Shown here in pieces: positions 7,417-14,821 of a stretch of DNA of 15,375 nt (within the stretch, counting starts at the first letter, position 1; the number at the start of each line of letters is the position of its first letter). The notes beneath the pieces are model-generated. The model searched no databases, was not told the origin of the DNA, and saw only the letters and a program-made list of their open reading frames with translations. Made by a program: the position numbers and the translations under genes. This stretch comes from JANXQG01 sp037147235 (GTDB taxonomy: Bacteria; Planctomycetota; Planctomycetia; Pirellulales; Thermoguttaceae), in assembly GCA_037147235.1 (NCBI GenBank), contig JBAWVO010000153.1:1-15375 (forward strand), read 5' to 3'.

Positions 7417-9137
7417 ATCAATGCCTCGCGCGGTGCGTAGGAGGTATGTAACAAGTGATGGCTCTTCTCGCCCAGCGGTGCTCCGAGAAACTCATCGTAG
7501 AGCCGCTTGACCGATTCGTTGTGGTGTGAACGGCGGACCGCTTCCTGGGAATCGATCTGGTAGAGGGCCTGCATCCGCGCCCGCACGGCCGCGCGGCTGG
7601 CGGTCATCGGCTGCCCGCCACCGCCGATGCAGCCGCCGGGGCAGGTCATGACTTCGATAAAATGGAGATCGGTACGGCGGCCGGCACGGAGGTCGTCCAA
7701 AAGACGGCAAGCATTGCCCAGCCCGTTGACGACGGCCACGCCTAGGTCGATGCCGTTGATGTGGACGCGGGCCTCCTTGGTCCCTTCCAGGCCGCGAACA
7801 GATTCGACTTCCAGCTTCTCCAATTCCTGGCCAGTGACGAGGAAATGGGCCGTGCGAATGGCGGCTTCCATCACGCCACCGCTAGCACCAAAGAGCTTGC
7901 CGGCCGTGGTTCGCTCGCCGAAGGGCGTGTCGGCCGTATCGGCCGGCAACTGGGCAAGGTCAAGCCCACGCATGCGAATCAACCGGGCTAGTTCGCGGGT
8001 GGTGAGTACGGCGTCGATGTCGGGTAGACCGTCGTGGGCCATCTCCGGTCGGGCCGCTTCAAACTTCTTCGCCGTACAGGGCATGATGCTCACGCTGTAG
8101 ATTCGCGACGGATTGATGCCGGTTTGTTGTGCAAAATAACCCTTGATGACTGCGCCCATCATCTGCTGCGGGCTTTTGCAGGTCGAGAGATTGCCGATGA
8201 AGTCGGGATAGTATGTCTCAACGAACTTGATCCAGCCTGGCGAGCAACTGGTGAGCATTGGCAGCTTACCGCCGTTGGTCAGCCGATGGACCAGTTCGGA
8301 GCCTTCTTCCATGATGGTCAGGTCGGCAGCGAACGAGGTATCGAAGACGCGATCGAAACCGAGCCAGCGGAGGGCCGTGGTCATGGCTCCCGCGATGTCG
8401 GTGCCCGCGGGTACGCCGAATTCTTCGCCCAAGGCGACCGAGACGGCCGGGGCGTGCTGCACCACGACGAGCTTATCCTTATCGTTCAGGGCGTCGATGA
8501 CTTCCTGGATCTGGCTCTTTTCGGTCAGGGCGCCGGTGGGGCAGACGGTCACGCACTGGCCGCAGTTCACGCAGCTCGATACGTTTAAGCCTTCATCGAA
8601 GGCAGTGCCGACCTTCGATCGCGAGCCGCGGCCGATAAAGTCGATGGCCGAGACATGCTGGACCTCTTCACAGATTCGTACGCACTTGCTACAGAGGATG
8701 CACTTGGCGGGATCGCGGACGATCGAAGGGCTTGAGGCATCAAGCGTGTGTCGCGTGCGGTCGCCGGCAAAGCGGCGGCCGCGGACGCCCAACTCTTCGG
8801 CCAACTGCTGCAACTCGCAGTTGCCGTTACGGACGCAATATAGGCAATCATCGGGATGATTGGCCAGCAGCAGCTCAATGATGGTCTTGCGTGCCTGGAC
8901 CGCACGGGGCGAGTGGGTGCGTATCTTCATGCCGTCAGCCGCGGGGAAGGCGCAACTTGGCACCAAGCCGCGCTGACCTTCCACCTCGACCACGCACATC
9001 CGGCAGGCTCCGGTGGGCGTGAGGCCGTCGATGTGACAGAGCGTAGGCACTTTGATGCCGGCCCGCCTTAGCGCGGTCAGTAGCATCTCGCCCTTTTCGG
9101 CCCAAACATTGCGTCCGTTAACTTCGATGTTGATCAT
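7413..9137 (-). CDS. hydA: NADH-linked [FeFe] hydrogenase catalytic subunit
   Basis: A 574-residue group A [FeFe] hydrogenase, catalysing reversible H2 formation in the cytoplasm as part of HydABC. An N-terminal [2Fe-2S] domain has Cys34/45/48/62. The His-ligated cluster motif has His94, Cys98, Cys101 and Cys107. Two [4Fe-4S] motifs follow (Cys146/149/152/156 and Cys189/192/195/199). The H-cluster domain has L1 TSCSPGW (296-302), L2 MPCTAKKFE (Cys354) and L3 EVMTCPGGCIGGGGQP (Cys499, Cys503). The frame is open 26 codons further upstream into hydB. The ATG at 9137 is preferred because the [2Fe-2S] domain starts right there (INIEVNGR) and it lies 7 bases after the hydB stop. L1 has Ser where the textbook motif has the second Cys. 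The hydE, hydF and hydG maturation genes are not in the window. Confidence 0.95.
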   Translation of the reverse strand: MINIEVNGRNVWAEKGEMLLTALRRAGIKVPTLCHIDGLTPTGACRMCVVEVEGQRGLVPSCAFPAADGMKIRTHSPRAVQARKTIIELLLANHPDDCLYCVRNGNCELQQLAEELGVRGRRFAGDRTRHTLDASSPSIVRDPAKCILCSKCVRICEEVQHVSAIDFIGRGSRSKVGTAFDEGLNVSSCVNCGQCVTVCPTGALTEKSQIQEVIDALNDKDKLVVVQHAPAVSVALGEEFGVPAGTDIAGAMTTALRWLGFDRVFDTSFAADLTIMEEGSELVHRLTNGGKLPMLTSCSPGWIKFVETYYPDFIGNLSTCKSPQQMMGAVIKGYFAQQTGINPSRIYSVSIMPCTAKKFEAARPEMAHDGLPDIDAVLTTRELARLIRMRGLDLAQLPADTADTPFGERTTAGKLFGASGGVMEAAIRTAHFLVTGQELEKLEVESVRGLEGTKEARVHINGIDLGVAVVNGLGNACRLLDDLRAGRRTDLHFIEVMTCPGGCIGGGGQPMTASRAAVRARMQALYQIDSQEAVRRSHHNESVKRLYDEFLGAPLGEKSHHLLHTSYAPREALI

Positions 9138-9144
9138 ATTATGT

Positions 9145-11136
9145 CTATACCTTGCTAATAGCTTCCGTGTGGCAGACATCCAGACAACTGCCGCAACCGA
9201 TGCACTTTTCGACAATGATGTGGTGTGGCGACTTCAAGGCACCGACGATCGCCCCGGCAGGACACTTCTTCAAACAGAGCGTACAACCTTTGCACTTCTC
9301 GGCGTCGATCGAATAGGTGACCAACTCGTTACAGGCGGCCGCCGGACAGTGGCGGTCGTAGATGTGGGACTCGTACTCGTCGCGGAACCATCGCAACGTG
9401 CTCAAAACGGGATTGGGCGCCGTTTGGCCCAAGCCGCAGAGGCTCGTATCGCGGATGCTTTCCGCCAGATTCTGTAAGTGCAACACACTCTGGAACCGCT
9501 CGAGGGCCTCAATGCCCCTCTCTTTTCTCCGGCCCCGCGTGATGCGCTGGAGGATTTCCAACATCCGCCTCGTTCCTTCGCGGCAAGGGATGCACTTGCC
9601 ACAGCTTTCACGCTGAATGAAGTCCATGAAGAACTTGGCCACATCGACCATGCAGGTCTCTTCATCCATGACCACCAATCCGCCGGATCCCATCATGGCG
9701 CCGACCGTCTTCAGCGATTCGTAGTCGATGTCAATGTCCAAGTGCTGGGTAGGGATGCAACCGCCGGAAGGCCCGCCGATCTGCACGGCCTTGTAAGCCT
9801 TGCCGTTGGGGATGCCGCCACCGATGTCAAAGATGATGTTACGCATCCGCGTACCCATGGTGACTTCGACCAGGCCGGTGCGCGAAACCTTGCCCGAAAG
9901 GGCGAAGACCTTCGTTCCCTTGCTCGTCTTGGTGCCGACAGCACTAAACCACTCGGCACCGCGGTCGGCCAACGCCGGTAGGTTGGCCAGGGTCTCGACG
10001 TTGTTGATGATCGTCGGCTTGCCAAACAGCCCACTCACGGCGGGGAATGGCGGCCGGGGACGCGGCATGCCTCGCTTGCCTTCGATGCTGTTGATGAGGG
10101 CCGTTTCTTCGCCGCAGACGAACGCTCCGGCACCCATCTTAATGACCACCTTGAGCGAAAAGCTGCTGCCCAGGATCTGCTCGCCGATCAGGCGTTTAGC
10201 CTCGGCCTGGGCGATGGCTACCTTGAGTCGCTTGATGGCCAGGGGGTATTCCGCCCGGATATAAATGTAGGCTTTTGAGGCCCCGATCGCATAGGCCGCG
10301 ATGGCCATGCCTTCGAGCAACCGATGGGGATCGCTCTCGATCACGGCACGATCCATAAACGCCCCGGGATCGCCTTCGTCGGCGTTGCAGATCAAATACT
10401 TCTGCTCGCTACGGGCATTGCGAGCAAACTTCCACTTCGTGCCGGTGGGGAAACCTCCCCCGCCGCGGCCACGCAGGCCGCTGGCTTCGACCATCTCACA
10501 AACCTGCTCCGGGGTCTTTTCCTTCAGGGTCTTCCATAGGGCCGCATACCCCCCACGGACCATGTATTCGTCGATCTCCGCCGGATCGATCAGTCCGCAG
10601 TTAGCAAGAACCCAGCGGGTTTGCGGGGCAAAAAATGGGTGTTCGTCGAGATACGGCACTTCATCCCAGGCGGTCAGAGTGACGTGGCGGTGCTGACCCA
10701 GGATCATCGCCTCCGGTAGTCGGCCGGCAAAGACTTCGTCCAATAGTTGCGGCACCTTCTTGGCCGTGACCTGCTGGAACGATACCCGTGTGCGGCCGGG
10801 CAATTGAATATCGACGACCGGTTCCACGGAGCATAGTCCTATGCAACCCGTCTTGACCACGTCGGCGTGAATTTCGTGAGCGTCAAGATAAGCACGCACT
10901 GCGTCCATCGTCGCCTGGGCACCCGCCCCGAGGCCGCAGGTACCTGCCCCGACATAGATGACTGGCCGCACGACCTGGTCTCGCCTCAACTCGTCAATCC
11001 GCTGCTGACGGAGCCGACGGGCTTCCGGGTCATGGGGGATCGGGTCGGTGCCGACCATCCAACGGAGAAGCTCGGGACAGGCGTCCAGCGAGGGAGGCAC
11101 GGCCGTCGGCAGTTCAGGAATTTTCAGACTTGTCAT
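9145..11136 (-). CDS. hydB: NuoF-like NADH-binding subunit of [FeFe] hydrogenase
   Basis: A 663-residue flavoprotein subunit that passes electrons between NAD(H) and the Fe-S chain of HydA. An N-terminal thioredoxin-like [2Fe-2S] region has Cys67, Cys98 and Cys102. The glycine-rich nucleotide/FMN region (GLRGRGGGGFPTGTKW, 221-236) and NADEGDPGAFMDR (251-263) are well preserved. An SLBB region follows, then the NuoF [4Fe-4S] site (ESCGKCIPC, Cys512/515/518, with Cys567). The C-terminus adds two ferredoxin-type clusters (Cys615/618/621/625 and Cys645/648/651/655) after a CPAAAC motif at 597-602. This domain order matches HydB of trimeric hydrogenases rather than complex I NuoF. The start codon lies inside the end of hydC (23-base overlap), which implies translational coupling. 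Confidence 0.95.
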   Translation of the reverse strand: MTSLKIPELPTAVPPSLDACPELLRWMVGTDPIPHDPEARRLRQQRIDELRRDQVVRPVIYVGAGTCGLGAGAQATMDAVRAYLDAHEIHADVVKTGCIGLCSVEPVVDIQLPGRTRVSFQQVTAKKVPQLLDEVFAGRLPEAMILGQHRHVTLTAWDEVPYLDEHPFFAPQTRWVLANCGLIDPAEIDEYMVRGGYAALWKTLKEKTPEQVCEMVEASGLRGRGGGGFPTGTKWKFARNARSEQKYLICNADEGDPGAFMDRAVIESDPHRLLEGMAIAAYAIGASKAYIYIRAEYPLAIKRLKVAIAQAEAKRLIGEQILGSSFSLKVVIKMGAGAFVCGEETALINSIEGKRGMPRPRPPFPAVSGLFGKPTIINNVETLANLPALADRGAEWFSAVGTKTSKGTKVFALSGKVSRTGLVEVTMGTRMRNIIFDIGGGIPNGKAYKAVQIGGPSGGCIPTQHLDIDIDYESLKTVGAMMGSGGLVVMDEETCMVDVAKFFMDFIQRESCGKCIPCREGTRRMLEILQRITRGRRKERGIEALERFQSVLHLQNLAESIRDTSLCGLGQTAPNPVLSTLRWFRDEYESHIYDRHCPAAACNELVTYSIDAEKCKGCTLCLKKCPAGAIVGALKSPHHIIVEKCIGCGSCLDVCHTEAISKV

Positions 11137-11602
11137 TTTGCGATGCCTTTCGATAGGAAGCGATGATCTTAGCCACGCTCTTCGTAGATACTCCGGCGTG
11201 GAAATCGCCGTTCACGCAGATCACCGGGGCCAAACCGCAGGCACCGATGCAGGCGACGATTTCCAGACTGAACTGGCCGTCGCGGCTCGTCTGGCCGATG
11301 TCGATCTTGAGTTCCCGCTTGATCGCATCCAAGATGGCGGCCGAACCCTTGACGTGGCAGGCCGTGCCGCGGCAGACCTGAACGTGGTTCACACCCTGCG
11401 GCTGAAATCGAAACTGGTTGTAAAACGTCGCCACGCCATAGATCTTGCTGGCGGGCAGGCGGAGATGTGCGCCGATTCGCACGACCGCATCGCGCGAAAG
11501 GTAGCCATGTGCTTGTTGAACATCCTGCAAAATGGGGATGAGTGAATCGCGCGAGGCGTCGGGATAGCGCTCGAGGACTAGGTCAACGTCGGCCGTTACC
11601 AC
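11114..11602 (-). CDS. hydC: NuoE-like [2Fe-2S] subunit of [FeFe] hydrogenase
   Basis: A 162-residue NuoE/24-kDa-type subunit that holds one [2Fe-2S] cluster and works with HydB and HydA. The helical N-terminal part (about 5-65) includes the family motif IYGVATFYNQF. The thioredoxin-like cluster domain has Cys77 and Cys82 (CRGTAC) and Cys118 and Cys122 (CIGAC), with normal spacing. The start is GTG at 11602; there is no ATG near the conserved N-terminus, and AGGG lies 6 bases upstream. It is the first gene of the unit and follows a sigma-54-type promoter by about 120 bases of leader. The 3' end overlaps hydB by 23 bases. Confidence 0.93.
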   Translation of the reverse strand: MVTADVDLVLERYPDASRDSLIPILQDVQQAHGYLSRDAVVRIGAHLRLPASKIYGVATFYNQFRFQPQGVNHVQVCRGTACHVKGSAAILDAIKRELKIDIGQTSRDGQFSLEIVACIGACGLAPVICVNGDFHAGVSTKSVAKIIASYRKASQNDKSENS

Positions 11603-11639
11603 GGTATACCCTGTTGCTGATAGTTAGGATTGGAAAACT

Positions 11640-11665
11640 AAGGGGCCCTGGCACGGCGGTCCCTT
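11640..11665 (-). terminator. Possible leader hairpin/attenuator upstream of hydC
   Basis: On the minus strand AAGGGACC pairs with GGCCCCTT (7 pairs and one mismatch) and is followed by TAGTTTTCC. It lies between the predicted sigma-54 start site and the hydC start codon. It could be a weak intrinsic attenuator or just a stem in the leader. The T-run is short, so confidence is low. Confidence 0.25.
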
Positions 11666-11734
11666 CATAAATGATGAAAAAACCGAAGAGCATGCTGCTC
11701 GGCCAGGAACTCCAACGGAATCGGTTAGGTCAAG

Positions 11735-11750
11735 AGCAACAATCGTGCCA
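11735..11750 (-). promoter_or_regulatory. Sigma-54 (-24/-12) promoter of the hyd operon
   Basis: The minus strand reads TGGCACGATTGTTGCT. It matches the sigma-54 consensus TGGCACG-N4-TTGCW at every defined base, with the obligatory GG and GC doublets separated by 10 bases. It points toward hydC. The expected start of transcription, about 12 bases past the GC, is near 11725, giving a leader of about 120 bases. Transcription would need an AAA+ enhancer-binding activator, which is not encoded in the window. Confidence 0.75.
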
Positions 11751-11858
11751 CTGGGAAAATAGGTGTTTAATGCACGTTTCGTTGATTTAATTGGCTTGCG
11801 TAAAGCTCTGCCCAGAATGGGATTCTTCATGCTGCCAAGTACAGAAGACTGCGAAGAA

Positions 11859-11874
11859 ATCGCTATTTTGCGAT
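11859..11874. promoter_or_regulatory. Candidate upstream activator site (inverted repeat)
   Basis: ATCGC at 11859-11863 and GCGAT at 11870-11874 form an inverted repeat with a 6-base A/T spacer. It lies about 140 bases upstream of the predicted sigma-54 start site, a usual distance for an enhancer-binding protein. The arms are only 5 bases, so chance is possible. It could also be a weak terminator for the small gene at 11953-12147. Confidence 0.25.
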
Positions 11875-11952
11875 CGAAATCTGCTCACCTGTAGGTATGT
11901 TTTTGTGTGCGCTAGCCCCTTGTGGAAGCTTGCCGCCGCATGTATGATATGG

Positions 11953-12147
11953 CTATACACTGTATTGGACCCCTCGCGGGCGCAAGTCCTCGTCGATGCG
12001 ATCTACGTCATTGTCGAACTTTTCCGCGAGGCGGTGTCGTATTTCTCGAATTTCTTCGGTGATCGAATCACGAACCATCACCTCCAACATCTGGGTCACG
12101 AGATCCTTATCGAACTGCTCAAGATTCTCCGAAAGTATGTGTTGCAT
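11953..12147 (-). CDS. Small uncharacterised protein (64 aa)
   Basis: A 64-residue, highly charged, mainly helical protein with no membrane segment or cysteine. The ATG at 12147 is chosen over an upstream in-frame ATG (12204) because GAGGAGGA at 12155-12162 ends 7 bases before it, the strongest ribosome binding site in the window. The core (DSITEEIREIRHRLAEKF, then DNDVDRIDEDLR) resembles, from memory, a widespread family of small planctomycete and cyanobacterial proteins with a DPIVEEVR-x-IR pattern and no known function. Some small proteins of this size are antitoxins, but no toxin gene lies directly beside it. It stands alone, 157 bases downstream of the abiE genes and about 350 bases upstream of hydC. 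Confidence 0.65.
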   Translation of the reverse strand: MQHILSENLEQFDKDLVTQMLEVMVRDSITEEIREIRHRLAEKFDNDVDRIDEDLRPRGVQYSV

Positions 12148-12304
12148 GGCAAAATCCTCCTCATTGCGGGAAAGCTTTCGCGATCCGACACGCCAGAAAG
12201 ACATGAATTCCGGACACTCTTTGAAACCCTGATGCCATCGTTATTTGATCGCCTAAAGTGCAGTCTATCTGCGAGGGGTCAGTTATCGCCCGACGCTCGC
12301 GGAT

Positions 12305-13256
12305 TTATGGTGGCTGAACCAATGAAAAGAAGGGGCTACTGGGCAATTTCCATGGTCCGGGAGAATCCCAGCGGGCGCCAAAGCGCTGGCCGTCATGGAT
12401 CGCGCGAGCTACGGGCAGAAGGAAAGCTGCCAGAGCATCAACCACCTCAGTCAAGTCTTCGGGGGCTGAGGTGATTCGAGACTTGCGTAGAAAACCACGC
12501 CACTGGTCCACCTTCGCTGAATCGGATACAAATTCTGAGGTGAACGCCAGCGGCGACACAGTGAGGGCTGTGCCTCGATGTGCAAAGGTGTTTGCGATGG
12601 CCTCGGCCGGAATCGTGCCATCGAAGTTGAATTGCCGCGCGAGAAGCCAGATGTCGAAGAAGTCCTTTAGGCGGCTATTGAAGTTCCCAAGCTTCACCAT
12701 CGCCTCGAACTTCTCGGCTATCCAGGTCTCGCGGCTGTAGCCCCAGAGTTTCGGCGGGGCAAGATCGAGGATGGTTGGGTACTCTGCCAACGTGGCCGCC
12801 GGAGTGAGGACGTCGTCGAAGCCCATGTCGAGCTGCATGCGGATTTCGGCGTTCTGAAGACGTGCCAAGAACGTCACGCGGACTCCCTCATAATCGGCGT
12901 CCTTTGATCGCGATGCCTTGCAGGCTTGTTGTGTCGAACTCCAAGCCATCCGGCATTACCGCTAACAGGCAGATGTCGCTTACGATAGCCAGGACTGCAT
13001 CGATGCTGTTGTTGGTTCGTACCAGGAAGTCGATGTCCTTGGTGGGGCGTGTGGATGGTGTCCCCCATGCCGTGAACATGAGAGCACCCTTCAAAACGAA
13101 CTTGCGCGCATGAGGAGACTCCGCCAACCGGTAGAGAAATCGCTCCATGGCAAAATACTGGAGCACCTCTTGGAACGGTCGCCCAGTTTTTCTTGCATTG
13201 TCTTGAAGGCGATGCCGGATGGAGGCTGCCAGATCTTTGATTGGTCGCTTGGTCAT
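12305..13256 (-). pseudogene. abiEii: AbiEii nucleotidyltransferase toxin gene, frameshifted
   Basis: Two overlapping frames together make one AbiEii/AbiGii-type toxin. The upstream frame (13256 to 12888) gives 122 residues, with LKGALMFTAWG and the nucleotidyltransferase acidic motif Asp74-Ile-Asp76 (TKDIDFLV). The other frame continues with KDADYEGVRVTF, the helical LKDFFDIWLLARQF, and a normal C-terminus (RWDSPGPWK) ending at 12305. The break lies at AAAGGAC (12899-12905). Skipping one base, or restoring two, rejoins IK to DADYEG as in intact relatives. The start overlaps the abiEi stop as ATGA. AbiEii proteins are GTP-binding nucleotidyltransferase toxins of type IV pairs. Whether this is a real mutation, a sequencing error or a programmed shift is open. 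Confidence 0.85.
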
Positions 13257-13879
13257 AGCAGTGCCTCCAGGTAAGGCCGCATGACCTTGGACACACGGCA
13301 GATTTTGGCGTATCGCACCAGAGCGTCGACATCAGTGCGGCGGCTTTGCTTGTAGAGGCGGACCGCTTCGAGCACCGTATCCAGTCCGATCTTGTTGCGG
13401 TACTTGAAACAATCGGCCAGAGTCTTCTCTCGGGAGTAGATGCGAACCGGTATACCATCCAGTTGGTGTTTCTCCGCGCCTTCCGTGAATGCGCGGCCGG
13501 TGAACCAGAATGTCCGCAGGGGTGGATGGTCCACGCGGGGCGGTTCGGCGCCACGCGCAATGGCCACGTAGACTTCGTGCGCGATCTGGCTCGTCAGTTC
13601 GTGAAACGCAAGGGCCGAGATCAGGCAAACGACTCCATCAGGCACCCGAAGCGCGACAGTTACCAGATCGGGGTTTCCAAGAGGCCTCGCTGTAGCCAGA
13701 CGATAGACTCCCCGGCTGAGCCGCTCCAGGACTCCTGAATCCCGTAGCCCGTAGAGCGTCCGCGGATGAATTCCGGCTCGTAGCGCATCCTTAGTCCGCA
13801 TCATTCCGCCATTTCGGTGGAACAGGTCTTCGGCGTGCCGGAAGGACGAAAGGGGTGATGGTCGTATTTCTGGGTTCAT
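13253..13879 (-). CDS. abiEi: AbiEi antitoxin / transcriptional regulator
   Basis: A 208-residue type IV antitoxin of the AbiE system, cytoplasmic and DNA-binding. The N-terminal winged helix-turn-helix (about 13-62) contains HAEDLFHRNGGMMRT, then AGIHPRTLYGLRDSG and LERLSRGVYRL, all typical of AbiEi. The C-terminal domain includes IPVRIYSREKTLADCF and YRNKIGLDTVLEAVRLY. In studied AbiE systems this protein represses its own promoter and counters the toxin without a direct complex. The reading frame is intact and of normal length. It overlaps the toxin gene by 4 bases. A TATAAT lies 5 bases before the ATG, so the transcript may be nearly leaderless. Confidence 0.9.
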   Translation of the reverse strand: MNPEIRPSPLSSFRHAEDLFHRNGGMMRTKDALRAGIHPRTLYGLRDSGVLERLSRGVYRLATARPLGNPDLVTVALRVPDGVVCLISALAFHELTSQIAHEVYVAIARGAEPPRVDHPPLRTFWFTGRAFTEGAEKHQLDGIPVRIYSREKTLADCFKYRNKIGLDTVLEAVRLYKQSRRTDVDALVRYAKICRVSKVMRPYLEALL

Positions 13880-13881
13880 GG

Positions 13882-13890
13882 ATAATTATA
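13882..13890 (-). promoter_or_regulatory. Candidate abiE promoter -10 box and palindrome
   Basis: On the minus strand TATAAT occupies 13890-13885, five bases before the abiEi ATG, and overlaps the palindrome ATAATTAT (13882-13889). A start site about 7 bases past the box would fall at the start codon. No good -35 hexamer is seen. The palindrome could be an AbiEi operator, but it is short. Confidence 0.35.
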
Positions 13891-14696
13891 CCTGCAAATT
13901 ACCGGATCTGCTGGTGATTATATCCACGCCACGGCCCTGCGGTCAAGAATATTTAAGAGCCGTTCTCGTCCGCGGCGACCATGTTGTCGTCGGCAAGAGC
14001 GACCGCGTGGGGCATGTTCGCGCTCGCCCGCCATTATACCGACCCGCGCCGACCCCGTAATCAAGAGCCTTCGGCTGCCTACCTCACCTTCGTGGATGTT
14101 TGCTCAGTGGTGCCGCATCCCCAATGCCAGCGTCTGACGCCGGAATCGATCGATGACATTATTGCCGTCCTGGCGCGGTGGCTGGCGGCAGCGGAATGAA
14201 ACTGGCACCTCCCAAGACTCATGACTGCGAGTCGTTTCGCCCGCCCGAGAATGCACGTAGATGTCCTGCCGCATAGCAGGGATGAAATCACACCCCCCGG
14301 CAGTGGCAAGAATCTGTCGCCCCCCCTCCAATGGAGTGAAGTCTCGCAGAAAGAAGCGATTTATCTCTTGCTTGAGGAGGCCCGCGTGGCCGAAGAAACG
14401 GCCTGACTGCAATCGGTCGGGCCACCGTCGCCGCTTTGCGTATGAATCGATCGCAGTTGGTCCGTGTGCGACGCATGTGGGCCATCATGGGGGAGCATCC
14501 GCCCGGCATTGACAAGCTGCGGTGGGAAACCGGTGAGCGCGAAGAAAATCCTTGAGAATCATCGTCTTGCGACGCCATTCAGTGTGCCCGGCCAGTCGAT
14601 CCCCCCAATCGGTACTGCGCCCCCGGATTTTCTGGCGGCCATACTGGCCTTGTTCGTATGGCGACAGTTACTCTAGTCCATGAGGTTTTGGTAAAT
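13891..14696 (+). other. Gene-poor stretch with coding-like remnants
   Basis: No intact gene can be supported. Three fragments read like protein on the plus strand. One ends at 14199 (QRLTPESIDDIIAVLARWL). A second, in another frame, ends at 14406 (QKEAIYLLLEEARVAEETA). A third, open from 14376 to a stop at 14555, includes ATVAALRMNRSQLVRVRRMW and MGEHPPGIDKLRWETGER. The last two could be one gene broken by a frameshift near 14400. I do not recognise the family. The rest shows no promoter, repeat or RNA gene that I can defend. Confidence 0.3.
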
Positions 14697-14740
14697 GGTG
14701 TAATTTGCCCAACCTTCTTTGCCGCTAGACGACGGGACCA
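14697..14740 (+). repeat. Imperfect 44-bp direct repeat, copy 1
   Basis: This begins GGTGTAATT and carries TCTTTGCCG and ACGGGACC at fixed spacing. It matches copy 2 (15131-15174) at 36 of 44 positions without gaps. Differences fall at all codon positions, so it does not look like conserved coding sequence. It lies 82 bases upstream of the small membrane protein gene. Confidence 0.75.
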
Positions 14741-14821
14741 TAAATTCATTTCACAAACCGCATGTTGTTCGGATGCCTTGAATGGTGTAAACTGACTTTC
14801 TCCTGAAAGGCACGGCGTAAA

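Noticed and set aside
9138..9215. Longer hydA start 26 codons upstream
   Set aside because: The extra residues lie inside hydB, show no conservation pattern, and the [2Fe-2S] domain begins right at the ATG at 9137.
11649..11664. Second TGGCACG on the plus strand, as a possible divergent sigma-54 promoter
   Set aside because: The -12 element reads TCCCT instead of TTGCW and the essential GC doublet at the right distance is missing.
11664..11678. TTCAT-N5-ATGAA as an FNR or Rex site controlling hyd genes
   Set aside because: It does not match the FNR (TTGAT-N4-ATCAA) or Rex (TTGTGAA-N6-TTCACAA) consensus; 5-base arms are easily chance.
11624..11830. 68-codon minus-strand open frame upstream of hydC
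   Set aside because: It spans the sigma-54 promoter and leader, has no ribosome binding site of note, and its product is low in coding character.
11791..12474. 227-codon plus-strand open frame covering the small gene and the end of abiEii
   Set aside because: It is antisense to the 64-residue gene with a strong ribosome binding site and to conserved AbiEii sequence, and its translation shows no domain.
14718..14740. tRNA-Glu-like start (GTCGTCTAGCGGC) on the minus strand in the 44-bp repeat
   Set aside because: No anticodon stem, T-arm or acceptor partner follows, and the second repeat copy does not preserve the resemblance.
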